A DNA stretch of 64,000 bases from Membranipora membranacea (lineage: Eukaryota > Bryozoa > Gymnolaemata > Cheilostomatida > Membraniporidae). The position numbers were made by a program, and so were the translations under genes. The stretch covers positions 25,208,283 through 25,272,282 of the forward strand of contig OU612066.1 of the NCBI GenBank assembly GCA_914767715.1, read 5' to 3'. Positions 38,501-51,574 of the stretch are shown here, piece by piece. Positions within the stretch are counted from its first letter, which is position 1. Each line of letters starts with the position of its first letter. Below the pieces are notes generated by a model that did no database searches, was not told the origin of the DNA, and worked only from the letters and a program-made list of their open reading frames with translations.

Positions 38501-39519
38501 AGGAGTTGTTCCTCCTTATAAGGTGAGTTACAAGCAAATCTATTTTCCAATCCGGGCGAAAAAAAAGCGTGATACCCTCCCTTGGTATATTTTTGTAAAT
38601 TTCAAGTCAGCGTAATTACCCTCCAAGTTATCCAAGGATTCCAATATTCTGCGTTTTGAATAAGGCCAATAAGAGCTTGAACTGGTCGCAGTTTGATATG
38701 ATTGCGACAGAGTTTTAATTTTTTAATGCTGCCGTATGGTATGTTTTTTTAGTGCAAAAGTGACCCTCATTAAAACGGATGCTGACGGAGAAGAAAAAGC
38801 CGCAGAGCTAAACGGTTTGCAGGTTATCGATCAGCAGGAGTCGTTCCTCCTTATAAGGTGAGTTAAAAGCAAATCTATTTTTCAATTCGGGCGAAAAAAA
38901 AGCGTGATACCCTCCCTTGGTATATTTTTGTAAATTTCAAGTCAGCGTAATTACCCTCCAAGTTATCCAAGGATTCCAATATTCTGCGTTTTGAATAAGG
39001 CCAATAAGAGCTTGAACTGGTCGCAGTTTGATATGATTGCGACAGAGTTTTAATTTTTTAATGCTGCCGTATGGTATGTTTTTTTAGTGCAAAAGTGACC
39101 CTCATTAAAACGGACGCTGACGGAGAAGAAAAAGCCGCAGAGCTAAACGGTTTGAAGATTATCGATCAGCAGGAGTTGTTCCTCCTTATAAGGTGAGTTA
39201 CAAGCAAATCTATTTTTCAATCCGGGCTAAAAAAAAGCGTGATACCCTCCCTTGGTATATTTTTGTAAATTTCAAGTCAGCGTAATTACCCTCCAAGTTA
39301 TCCAAGGATTCCAATATTCTGCGTTTTGAATTAGGCCAATAAGAGCTTGAACTGGTCGCAGTTTGATATGATTGCGACAGAGTTTTAATTTTTTAATGCT
39401 GCCTTATGGTATGTTTTTTTAGTGCAAAAGTGACCCTCATTAAAACGGACGCTGACGGAGAAGAAAAAGCCGCAGAGCTAAACGGTTTGCAGGTTATCGA
39501 TCAGCAGGAGTCGTTCCTC

Positions 39520-42500
39520 CTTATAAGGTGAGTTAAAAGCAAATCTATTTTTCAATTCGGGCGAAAAAAAAGCGTGATACCCTCCCTTGGTATATTTTTG
39601 TAAATTTCAAGTCAGCGTAATTACCCTCCAAGTTATCCAAGGCTTCCAATATTCTGCGTTTTGAATAAGGCCAATAAGAGCTTGAACTGGTCGCAGTTTG
39701 ATATGATTGCGACAGAGTTTTAATTTTTTAATGCTGCCGTATGGTATGTTTTTTTAGTGCAAAAGTGACCCTCATTAAAACGGACGCTGACGGAGAAGAA
39801 AAAGCCGCAGAGCTAAACGGTTTGCAGATTATCGATCAGCAGGAGTTGTTCCTCCTTATAAGGTGAGTTACAAGCAAATCTATTTTTCAATCCGGGCTAA
39901 AAAAAAGTGTGATACCCTCCCTTGGTATACTTTTGTAAATTTCAAGTCAGCGTAATTACCCTCCAAGTTATCCAAGGATTCCAATATTCTGCGTTTTGAA
40001 TAAGGCCAATAAGAGCTTGAACTGGTCGCAGTTTGATATGATTGCGACAGAGTTTTAATTTTTTAATGCTGCCTTATGGTATGTTTTTTTAGTGCAAAAG
40101 TGACCCTCATTAAAACGGACGCTGACGGAGAAGAAAAAGCCGCAGAGCTAAATGGTTTGCAGATTATCGATCAGCAGGAGTTGTTCCTCCTTATAAGGTG
40201 AGTTACAAGCAAATATATTTTTCAATCCGGGCTAAAAAAAAGCGTGATACCCTCCCTTGGTATATTTTTGTAAATTTCAAGTCAGCGTAATTACCCTCCA
40301 AGTTATCCAAGGATTCCAATATTCTGCGTTTTGAATAAGGCCAATAAGAGCTTGAACTGGTCGCAGTTTGATATGATTGCGACAGAGTTTTAATTTTTTA
40401 ATGCTGCCGTATGGTATGTTTTTTTAGTGCAAAAGTGACCCTCATTAAAACGGACGCTGACGGAGAAGAAAAAGCCGCAGAGCTAAACGGTTTGCAGATT
40501 ATCGATCAGCAGGAGTTGTTCCTCCTTATAAGGTGAGTTACAAGCAAATCTATTTTCCAATCCGGGCGAAAAAAAAGCGTGATACCCTCCCTTGGTATAT
40601 TTTTGTAAATTTCAAGTCAGCGTAATTACCCTCCAAGTTATCCAAGGATTCCAATATTCTGCGTTTTGAATAAGGCCAATAAGAGCTTGAACTGGTCGCA
40701 GTTTGATATGATTGCGACAGAGTTGTAATTTTTTAATGCTGCCGTATGGTATGTTTTTTTAGTGCAAAAGTGACCCTCATTAAAACGGACGCTGACGGAG
40801 AAGAAACAGCCGCAGAGCTAAACGGTTTGCGGGTTATCGATCAGCAGGAGTCGTTCCTCCTTATAAGGTGAGTTAAAAGCAAATCTATTTTTCAATTCGG
40901 GCGAAAAAAAAGCGTGATACCCTCCCTTGGTATATTTTTGTAAATTTCAAGTCAGCGTAATTACCCTCCAAGTTATCCAAGGATTCCAATATTCTGCGTT
41001 TTGAATAAGGCCAATAAGAGCTTGAACTGGTCGCAGTTTGATATGATTGCGACAGAGTTTTAATTATTTAATGCTGCCGTATGGTATGTTTTTTTAGTGC
41101 AAAAGTGACCCTCATTAAAACGGACGCTGACGGAAAATAAAAAGCCGCAGAGCTAAACGGTTTGCAGATTATCGATCAGCAGGAGTTGCTCCTCCTTATA
41201 AGGTGAGTTACAAGCAAATCTATTTTTCAATCCGGGCTAAAAAAAAGCGTGATACCCTCCCTTGGTATATTTTTGTAAATTTCAAGTCAGCGTAATTACC
41301 CTCCAAGTTATCCAAGGATTCCAATATTCTGCGTTTTGAATAAGGCCAATAAGAGCTTGAACTGGTCGCAGTTTGATATGATTGCGACAGAGTTTTAATT
41401 TTTTAATGCTGCCGTATGGTATGTTTTTTTAGTGCAAAAGTGACCCTCATTAAAACGGACGCTGACGGAGAAGAAAAAGCCGCAGAGCTAAACGGTTTGC
41501 AGATTATCGATCAGCAGGAGTTGTTCCTCCTTATAAGGTGAGTTACAAGCAAATCTATTTTTCAATCCGGACTAAAAAAAAGCGTGATACCCTCCCTTGG
41601 TATATTTTTGTAAATTTCAAGTCAGCGTAATTACCCTCCAAGTTATCCAAGGATTCCAATATTCTGCGTTTTGAATAAGGCCAATAAGAGCTTGAACTGG
41701 TCGCAGTTTGATATGATTGCGACAGAGTTTTAATTTTTTAATGCTGCCGTATGGTATGTTTTTTTAGTGCAAAAGTGACCCTCATTAAAACGGACGCTGA
41801 CGGAGAAGAAAAAGCCGCAGAGCTAAACGGTTTGCAGATTATCGATCAGCAGGAGTTGTTCCTCATTATAAGGTGAGTTACAAGCAAATCTATTTTTCAA
41901 TCCGGGCGAAAAAAAAGCGTGATACCCTCCCTTGGTATACTTTTGTAAATTTCAAGTCAGCGTAATTACCCTCCAAGTTATCCAAGGATTCCAATATTCT
42001 GCGTTTTGAATAAGGCCAATAAGAGCTTGAACTGGTCGCAGTTTGATATGATTGCGACAGAGTTTTAATTTTTTAATGCTGCCGTATGGTATGTTTTTTT
42101 AGTGCAAAAGTGACCCTCATTAAAACGGACACTGACGGAGAAGAAAAAGCCGCAGAGCTAAACGGTTTGCAGATTATCGATCAGCAGGAGTTGTTCCTCC
42201 TTATAAGGTGAGTTACAAGCAAATCTATTTTTCAATCCGGGCGAAAAAAAAGCGTGATACCCTCCCTTGGTATATTTTTGTAAATTTCAAGTCAGCCTAA
42301 TTACCCTCCAAGTTATCCAAGGATTCCAATATTCTGCAATTTGAATAAGGCCAATAAGAGCTTGAACTGGTATCAGTTTGATATGATTGCGACAGAGTTT
42401 TAATTTTTTAATGCTGCCGTATTGTATGTTTTTTTAGTGCAAAAGTGACCCTCATTAAAACGGACGCTGACGGAGAAGAAAAAGCCGCAGAGCAAAACGG

Positions 42501-45500
42501 TTTGCAGATTATCGATCAGCAGGAGTTGTTTCTCCTTATAAGGTGAGTTACAAGCAAATCAGTTTTTCAATCCGGGCGAAAAAAAAGCGTGATACCCTCT
42601 CTTGGTATATTTTTGGAAATTTCAAGTCAGCGTAATTACCCTCCAAGTTATCCAAGGATTCCAATATTCTGCGTTTTGAATTAGGCCAATAAGAGCTTGA
42701 ACTGGTCGCAGTTTGATATGATTGCGACAGAGTTTTAATTTTTTAATGCTGCCGTATGGTATGTTTTTTTAGTGCAAAAGTGACCCTCATTAAAACGGAC
42801 GCTGACGGAGAAGAAAAAGCCGCAGAGCTAAACGGTTTGCAGATTATCGATCAGCAGGAGTTGTTCCTCCTTATAAGGTGAGTTACAAGCAAATCTATTT
42901 TTCAATCCGGGCGAAAAAAAAGCGTGATACCCTCCCTTGGTCTATTGTTGTAAATTTCAAGTCAGCGTAATTACCCTCCAAGTTATCCAAGGATTCCAAT
43001 ATTCTGCGTTTTGAATAAGGCCAATAAGAGCTTGAACTGGTCGCAGTTTGATATGATTGCGACAGAGTTTTAATTTTTTAATGCTGCCGTATTGTATGTT
43101 TTTTTAGTGCAAAAGTGACCCTCATTAAAACGGACGCTGACGGAGAAGAAAAAGCCGCAGAGCTAAACGGTTTGCAGATTATCGATCAGCAGGAGTTGTT
43201 TCTCCTTATAAGGTGAGTTACAAGCAAATCTATTTTTCAATCCGGGCTAAAAAAAAGCGTGATACCCTCCCTTGGTATATTTTTGTAAATTTCAAGTCAG
43301 CGTAATTACCCTCCAAGTTATCCAAGGATTCCAATATTCTGCGTTTTGAATAAGGCCAATAAGAGCTTGAACTGGTCGCAGTTTGATATGATTGCGACAG
43401 AGTTTTAATTTTTTAATGCTGCCGTATGGTATGTTTTTTTAGTGCAAAAGTGACCCTCATTAAAACGGACGCTGACGGAGAAGAAAAAGCCGCAGAGCTA
43501 AACGGTTTGCAGATTATCGATCAGCAGGCGTTGTTCCTCCTTATAAGGTGAGTTACAAGCAAATCTATTTTTCAATCCGGGCTAAAAAAAAGCGTGATAC
43601 CCTCCCTTGGTATATTTTTGTAAATTTCAAGTCAGCGTAATTACCCTCCAAGTTATCCAAGGATTCCAATATTCTGCGTTTTGAATAAGGCCAATAAGAG
43701 CTTGAACTGGTCGCAGTTTGATATGATTGCGACAGAGTTTTAATTTTTTAATGCTGCCGTATAGTATGTTTTTTTAGTGCAAAAGTGACCCTCATTAAAA
43801 CGGACGCTGTCGGAGAAGAAAAAGCCGCAGAGCTAAACGATTTGCAGATTATCGATCAGCAGGAGTTGTTCCTCCTTCTAAGGTGAGTTACAAGCAAATC
43901 TATTTTTCTATCCGGGCGAAAAAAAAGCGTGATGCCCTCCCTTGGTATATTTTTGTAAATTTCAAGTCAGCGTAATTACCCTCCAAGTTATCCAAGGATT
44001 CCAATATTCTGCGTTTTGAATAAGGCCAATAAGAGCTTGAACTGGTCGCAGTTTGATATGATTTTGACAGAGTTTTAATTTTTTAGTGCTGCCGTATGTT
44101 ATGTTTTTTTAGTGCAAAAGTGACCCTCATTAAAACGGACGCTGACGGAGAAGAAAAAGCCGCAGAGCTAAACGGTTTGCAGATTATCGGTCAGCAGGAG
44201 TTGTTCCTCCTTATAAGGTGAGTTACAAGCAAATTTATTTTTCAATCCGGGCTAAAAAAAAGCGAGATACCCTCCCTTGGTATATTTTTGTAAATTTCAA
44301 GTCAGCGTAATTACCCTCCAAGTTATCCAAGGATTCCAATATTCTGCGTTTTGAATAAGGCCAATAAGAGCTTGAACTGGTCGCAGTTTGATATGATTGC
44401 GACAGAGTTTTAATTTTTTAATGCTGCCGTATCGTATGTTTTTTTAGTGCAAAAGTGACCCTCATTAAAACGGACGCTGACGGAGAAGAAAAAGCCGCAA
44501 AGCTAAACGGTTTGCAGATTATCGATCAGCAGGAGTTGTTTCTCCTTATAAGGTGAGTTACAAGCAAATCGATTTTCCAATCCGGGCGAAAAAAAAGCGT
44601 GATACCCTCTCTTGGTATATTTTTGGAAATTTCAAGTCAGCGTAATTACCCTCCAAGTTATCCAAGGATTCCAATATTCTGCGTTTTGAATTAGGCCAAT
44701 AAGAGCTTGAACTGGTCGCAGTTTGATATGATTGCGACAGAGTTTTAATTTTTTAATGCTGCCGTATGGTATGTTTTTTAGTGCAAAAGTGACCCTCATT
44801 AAAACGGACGCTGACGGAGAAGAAAAAGCCGCAGAGCTAAACGGTTTGCAGATTATCGATCAGCAGGAGTTGTTCCTCCTTATAAGGTGAGTTACAAGCA
44901 AATCTATTTTTCAATCCGGGCGAAAAAAAAGCGTGATACCCTCCCTTGGTCTATTTTTGTAAATTTCAAGTCAGCGTAATTACCCTCCAAGTTATCCAAG
45001 GATTCCAATATTCTGCGTTTTGAATAAGGCCAATAAGAGCTTGAACTGGTCGCAGTTTGATATGATTGCGACAGAGTTTTAAATTTTTAATGCTGCCGTA
45101 TTGTATGTTTTTTTAGTGCAAAAGTGACCCTCATTAAAACGGACGCTGACGGAGAAGAAAAAGCCGCAGAGCTAAACGGTTTGCAGATTATCGATCAGCA
45201 GGAGTTGTTTCTCCTTATAAGGTGAGTTACAAGCAAATCTATTTTTCAATCCGGGCGAAAAAAAAGCGTGATACCCTCTCTTGGTATATTTTTGTAAATT
45301 TCAAGTCAGCGTAATTACCCTCCAAGTTATCCAAGGATTCCAATATTCTGCGTTTTGAATTAGGCCAATAAGAGCTTGAACTGGTCGCAGTTTGATATGA
45401 TTGCGACAGAGTTTTAATTTTTTAATGCTGCCGTATGGTATGTTTTTTTAGTGCAAAAGTGACCCTCATTAAAACGGACGCTGACGGAGAAGAAAATGCC

Positions 45501-46553
45501 GCAGAGCTAAACGGTTTGCAGATTATCGATCAGCAGGAGTTGTTCCTCCTTATAAGGTGAGTTACAAGCAAATCTATTTTTCAATCCGGGCGGAAAAAAA
45601 GTGTGATACCCTCCCTTGGTTTATTTTTGTAAATTTCAAGTCAGCGTAATTAACCTCCAAGTTATCCAAGGATTCCAATATTCTGCGTTTTGAATAAGGC
45701 CAATAAGAGCTTGAACTGGTCGCAGTTTGATATGATTGCGACAGAGTTTTAATTTTTTAATGCTGCCGTATGGTATGTTTTTTTAGTGCAAATGTGACCC
45801 TCATTAAAACGGACGCTGACGGAGAAGAAAAAGCCGCAGAGCTAAACGGTTTGCAGATTATCGATCAGCAGGAGTTGTTCCTCCCTATAAGGTGAGTTTC
45901 AAGCAAATCTATTTTTCAATCCGGGCGAAAAAAAAGCGTGATACCCTCCCTTGGTATATTTTTGTAAATTTCAAGTCAGCGTAATTACCCTCCAAGTTAT
46001 CCAAGGATTCCAATATTCTGCGTTTTGAATAAGGCCAATAAGAGCTTGAACTGGTCGCAGTTTGATATGCTTGCGACAGAGTTTTAATTTTTTAATGCTG
46101 CCGTATGGTATATTTTTTTAGTGCAAAAGTGACCCTCATTAAAACGGACGCTGACGGAGAAGAAAAAGCCGCAGAGCTAAACGGTTTGCAGATTATCGAT
46201 CAGCAGGAGTTGTTCCTCCTTATAAGGTGAGTTACAAGCAAATCTATTTTTCAATCCGGGCGAAAAAAAAGCGTGATACCCTCCCTTGGTATATTTTTGT
46301 AAATTTCAAGTCAGCGTAATTACCCTCATAGTTATCCAAGGATTCCAATATTCTGCGTTTTGAATAAGGCCAATAAGAGCTTGAACTGGTCGCAGTTTGA
46401 TATGATTGCGACAGAGTTTTAATTTTTTAATGCTGCCGTATGGTATGTTTTTTTAGTGCAAAAGTGACCCTCATTAAACCGGACGCTGACGGAGAAGAAA
46501 AAGCCGCAGAGCTAAACGGTTTGCAGATTATCGATCAGCAGGAGTTGTTCCTC
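39520..46553 (+). repeat. Less ordered stretch M119-M139, with many private substitutions
   Basis: M119 and M120 still resemble M117 and M114/M115 (CAATTCGGG, CCTTATGG, AAATGG), but further right few markers are shared with the big blocks and many monomers carry unique changes, e.g. ACTGACGGAAAATAA with a stop (M123), CTGCAATTTG and TATCAGTTTG (M127), GATTTTGACAG and TTTTTTAGTGCTG (M132). One local duplication is visible: M127-M130 and M133-M136 (CCGTATTGT or CCGTATCGT, GTTTCTCC, CTCTCTTGG, GAATTAGGCC, GGTCTATT) at 2,010 bp. This stretch looks older or less recently homogenised. Confidence 0.75.
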
Positions 46554-48563
46554 CTTATAAGGTGAGTTACAAGCAAATCTATTTTTCAATCCGGGCTAAA
46601 AAAAAGCGTGATACCTTCCCTTGGTATATTTTTGTAAATTTCAAGTCACCGTAATTACCCTCCAAATTATCCAAGGATTCCAATATTCTGCGTTTTGAAT
46701 AAGGCCAATAAGAGCTTGAACTGGTCGCAGTTTGATATGATTGCGACAGAGTTTTAATTTTTTAATGCTGCCGTATGGTATGTTTTTTTAGTGCAAAAGT
46801 GACCCTCATTAAAACGGACGCTGACGGAGAAGAAAAAGCCGCAGAGCTAAACGGTTAGCAGATTATCGATCAGCAGGAGTTGTTCCTCCTTATAAGGTGA
46901 GTTACAAGCAAATCTATTTTTCAATCCGGGCTAAAAAAAAGCGTGATAACCTCCCTTGGTATATTTTTGTAAATTTCAAGTCAGCGTAATTACCCTCCAA
47001 GTTATCCAAGGATTCCAATCTTCTGCGTTATGAATAAGGCCAATAAGAGCTTGAACTGGTCGCAGTTTGATATGATTGCGACAGAGTTTTAATTTTTTAA
47101 TGCTGCCGTATGGTATGTTTTTTTAGTGCAAAAGTGACCCTCATTAAAACGGACGCTGACGGAGAAGAAAAAGCCGCAGAGCTAAACGGTTTGCAGATTA
47201 TCGATCAGCAGGAGTTGTTCCTCCTTATAAGGTGAGTTACAAGCAAATCTATTTTTCAATCCGGGCGAAAAAAAAGTGTGATACCCTCCCTTGGTATATT
47301 TTTGTAAATTTCGAGTCACCGTAATTACCCTCCAAATTATCCAAGGATTCCAATATTCTGCGTTTTGAATAAGGCCAATAAGAGCTTGAACTGGTCGCAG
47401 TTTGATATGATTGCGACAGAGTTTTAATTTTTTAATGCTGCCGTATGGTATGTTTTTTTAGTGCAAAAGTGACCCTCATTAAACCGGACGCTGACGGAGA
47501 AGAAAAAGCCGCAGAGCTAAACGGTTTGCAGATTATCGATCAGCAGGAGTTGTTCCTCCTTATAAGGTGAGTTACAAGCAAATCTATTTTTCAATCCGGG
47601 CTAAAAAAAAGCGTGATACCTTCCCTTGGTATATTTTTGTAAATTTCAAGTCACCGTAATTACCCTCCAAATTATCCAAGGATTCCAATATTCTGCGTTT
47701 TGAATAAGGCCAATAAGAGCTTGAACTGGTCGCAGTTTGATATGATTGCGACAGAGTTTTAATTTTTTAATGCTGCCGTATGGTATGTTTTTTTAGTGCA
47801 AAAGTGACCCTCATTAAAACGGACGCTGACGGAGAAGAAAAAGCCGCAGAGCTAAACGGTTAGCAGATTATCGATCAGCAGGAGTTGTTCCTCCTTATAA
47901 GGTGAGTTACAAGCAAATCTATTTTTCAATCCGGGCTAAAAAAAAGCGTGATAACCTCCCTTGGTATATTTTTGTAAATTTCAAGTCAGCGTAATTACCC
48001 TCCAAGTTATCCAAGGATTCCAATCTTCTGCGTTATGAATAAGGCCAATAAGAGCTTGAACTGGTCGCAGTTTGATATGATTGCGACAGAGTTTTAATTT
48101 TTTAATGCTGCCGTATGGTATGTTTTTTTAGTGCAAAAGTGACCCTCATTAAAACGGACGCTGACGGAGAAGAAAAAGCCGCAGAGCTAAACGGTTTGCA
48201 GATTATCGATCAGCAGGAGTTGTTCCTCCTTATAAGGTGAGTTACAAGCAAATCTATTTTTCAATCCGGGCGAAAAAAAAGTGTGATACCCTCCCTTGGT
48301 ATATTTTTGTAAATTTCGAGTCACCGTAATTACCCTCCAAATTATCCAAGGATTCCAATATTCTGCGTTTTGAATAAGGCCAATAAGAGCTTGAACTGGT
48401 CGCAGTTTGATATGATTGCGACAGAGTTTTAATTTTTTAATGCTGCCGTATGGTATGTTTTTTTAGTGCAAAAGTGACCCTCATTAAAACGAACGCTGAC
48501 GGAGAAGAAAAAGCCGCAGAGCTAAACGGTTTGCAGATTATCAATCAGCAGGAGTTGATCTTC
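46554..48563 (+). repeat. Two tandem three-monomer units (M140-M142, M143-M145)
   Basis: The triplet is ACCTTCCC with TCACCG, CCAAATTATCC and an in-frame TAG (GGTTAGCAG); then GATAACC with AATCTTCTGCGTTATG; then AAGTGTGATA with TCGAGTCACCG. It appears at 46554-47558 and 47559-48563, and again at 51575-52579 (M155-M157). The TAG-bearing monomer has been amplified with the rest, so breaking the exon-like frame did not prevent spread. Confidence 0.85.
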
Positions 48564-49231
48564 CTTATAAGGTGAGTTACAAGCAAATCTATTTTTCAAT
48601 CCGGGCGAAAAAAAGCGTGATACCCTCCGTTGGTATATTTTTGTAAAGTTCAAGTCAGCGTAATTACCCTCATGGTTATCCAAGGATTCCAATATTCTGC
48701 GTTTTGAATAAGGCCAATAAGAGCTTGAACTGGTCGCAGTTTGATATGATTGCGACAGAGTTTTAATTTTTTAATGCTGCCGTATGGTATGTTTTTTTAG
48801 TGCAAAAGTGACCCTCATTAAACCGGACGCTGACGGAGAAGAAAAAGCCGCAGAGCTAAACGGTTTGCAGTTTATCGATCAGCAGGAGTTGTTCCTCCTT
48901 ATAAGGTGAGTTACAAGCAAATCTATTTTTCAATCCGGGTAAAAAAAAGCGTGATACCTTCCCTTGGAATATTTTTGTAAATTTCAAGTCACCGTAATTA
49001 CCCTCCAAATTATCCAAGGATTCCAATATTCTGCGTTTTGAATAAGGCCAATAAGAGCTTGAACTGGTCGCAGTTTGATATGATTGCGACAGAGTTTTAA
49101 TTTTTTAATGCTGCCGTATGGTATGTTTTTTTAGTGCAAAAGTGACCCTCATTAAAACGGACGCTGACGGAGAAGAAAAAGCCGCAGAGCTAAACGGTTA
49201 GCAGATTATCGATCAGCAGGAGTTGTTCCTC

Positions 49232-51574
49232 CTTATAAGGTGAGTTACAAGCAAATCTATTTTTCAATCCGGGCTAAAAAAAAGCGTGATACCCTCCCTT
49301 GGTATATTTTTGTAAATTTCAAGTCAGCGTACTTACCCTCCAAGTTATCCAAGGATTCCAATATTCTGCGTTATGAATAAGGCCAATAAGAGCTTGAACT
49401 GGTCGCAGTTTGATATGATTGCGACAGAGTTTTAATTTTTTAATGCTGCCATGTGGTATATTTTTTTAGTGCAAAAGTGACCCTCATTAAAACGGACGCT
49501 GACGGAGAAGAAAAAGCCGCAGAGCTAAACGGTTTGCAGATTATCGATCAGCAGGAGTTGTTCCTCCTTATAAGGTGAGTTACAAGCAAATCTATTATTC
49601 AATCCGGGCGAAAAAAAAGTGTGATACCCTCCCTTGGTATATTTTTGTAAATTTCAAGTCAGCGTAATTAACCTCCAAGTTATCCAAGGATTCCAATATT
49701 CTGCGTTTTGAATAAGGCCAATAAGAGCTTGAACTGGTCGCAGTTTGATATGAATGCGACAGAGTTTTAATTTTTTAATGCTGCCGTATGGTATGTTTTT
49801 TTGGTGCAAAAGTGACCCTCATTAAAACGGACGCTGACGGAGAAGAAAAAGCCGCAGAGCTAAACGGTTTGCAGATTATCGATCAGCAGGAGTTGTTCCT
49901 CCCTATAAGGTGAGTTACAAGCAAATCTATTTTTCAATCCGGGCGAAAAAAAAGCGTGATACCCTCCCTTGGTATATTTTTGTAAATTTCAAGTCAGCGT
50001 AATTACCCTCCAAGTTATCCAAGGATTCCAATATTCTGCGTTTTGAATAAGGCCAATAAGAGCTTGAACTGGTCGCAGTTTGATATGATTGCGACAGAGT
50101 TTTAATTTTTTAATGCTGCCGTATGGTATGTTTTTTTAGTGCAAAAGTGACCCTCATTAAAACGGACGCTGACGGAGAAGAAAAAGCTGCAGAGCTAAAC
50201 GGTTTGCAGATTATCGATCAGCAGGAGTTGTTACTCCTTATAAGGTGAGTTACAAGCAAATCTATTTTTCAATCCGGGCGAAAAAAAAGCGTGATACCCT
50301 CCCTTGGTATATTTTTGTAAATTTCAAGTCAGCGTAATTACCCTCATAGTTATCCAAGGATTCCAATATTCTGCATTTTGAATAAGGCCAATAAGAGCTT
50401 GAACTGGTCGCAGTTTGATATGATTGCGACAGAGTTTTAATTTTTTAATGCTGCCGTATGGTATGTTTTTTTAGTGCAAAAGTGACCCTCATTAAAACGG
50501 ACGCTGACGGAGAAGAAAAAGCCGCAGAGCTAAACGGTTTGCAGATTATCGATCAGCAGGAGTTGTTCCTCCTTATAAGGTGAGTTACAAGCAAATCTAT
50601 TTTTCAATCCGGGCTAAAAAAAAGCGTGATACCCTCCCTTGGTATATTTTTGTAAATTTCGAGTCAGCGTAATTACCCTCCAAGTTATCCAAGGATTCCA
50701 ATATTCTGCGTTTTGAATAAGGCCAATAAGAGCTTGAACTGGTCGCAGTTTGATATGATTGCGACAGAGTTTTAATTTTTTAATGCTGCCGTATGGTATG
50801 TTCTTTCGTGCAAAAGTGACCCTCATTAAAACGGACGCTGACGGAGAAGAAAAAGCCGCAGAGCTAAACGGTTTGCAGATTATCGATCAGCAGGAGTTGT
50901 TCCTCCTTATAAGGTGAGTTACAAGCAAATCTATTTTTCAATCCGGGCGAAAAAAAGCGTGATACCCTCCCTTGGTATATTTTTGTAAATTTCAAGTCAG
51001 CGTAATTACCCTCCAAGTTATCCAATGATTCCAATATTCTGCGTTTTGAATAAGGCCAATAAGAACTTGAACTGGTCGCAGCTTGATATGATTGTGACAG
51101 AGTTTTAATTTTTTAATGCTGCCGTATGGTATGTTTTTTTAGTGCAAAAGTGACCCTCATTAAAACGGACGCTGACGGAGAAGAAAAAGCCGCAGAGCTA
51201 AACGGTTTGCAGATTATCGATCAGCAGGAGTTGTTCCTCCTTATAAGGTGAGTTACAAGCAAATCTATTTTTCAATCCGGGGTAAAAAAAAGCGTGATAC
51301 CCTCCCTTGGTATATTTTTGTAAATTTCAAGTCAGCGTAATTACCCTCCAAGTTATCCAAGGATTCCAATATTCTGCGTTTTGAATAAGGCCAATAAGAT
51401 CTTGAACTGGTCGCAGTTTGATATGATTGCGACAGAGTTTTAATTTTTTAATGCTGCCGTATGGTATGTTTTTTTAGTGCAAAAGTGACCCTCATTAAAA
51501 CGGACGCTGACGGAGAAGAAAAAGCCGCAGAGCTAAACGGTTTGCAGATTATCGATCAGCAGGAGTTGTTCCTC
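49232..51574 (+). repeat. Seven-monomer block M148-M154, first copy
   Basis: Ordered markers: GCGTACTTACC with GCCATGTGG (M148), TATTATTC with AATTAACC and GAATGCGAC (M149), CCCTATAAGG (M150), CTCATAGTT (M151), TTTCGAGTC with TTCTTTCGTG (M152), CAATGATTCC with AAGAACTTG and ATTGTGACAG (M153), CGGGGTAAAA with AAGATCTTG (M154). It is repeated at 54922-57264, 17 monomers away (5,690 bp). The M152-M155 part is also present at 53249-54586. Confidence 0.87.

Larger units (their letters stand above)
29136..39519 (+). repeat. Large segmental duplication, copy 2 (M88-M118, 31 monomers)
   Basis: It matches 14734-26122 in order. The offset is about 14,402 bp up to M98 and 13,397 bp from M108 on; the 1,005-bp change is exactly three monomers and falls in M99-M107. 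Copy-specific changes are few: ATAAAAAG with an in-frame TAA and ATCAACAG (M93), GCGTTATTA (M95), GGTTTATTTT (M100), GAACAAGCC (M103), TTTCGAGTC (M114), CCTTGTAAGG (M115). Low divergence suggests a recent event. Confidence 0.92.

Noticed and set aside
50614-50826. Reverse-strand 70-codon open frames, also at 53291, 56304 and (66 codons) 57642
   Set aside because: They arise where TTTCGAGTC removes a reverse-strand stop, together with a change in the T-run (TTCTTTCGTG or TTTTTTTCGTG). They recur only because their monomer was duplicated (M152, M160, M169) or is closely related (M173). The shortest needs a TTG start. No protein family is recognised.
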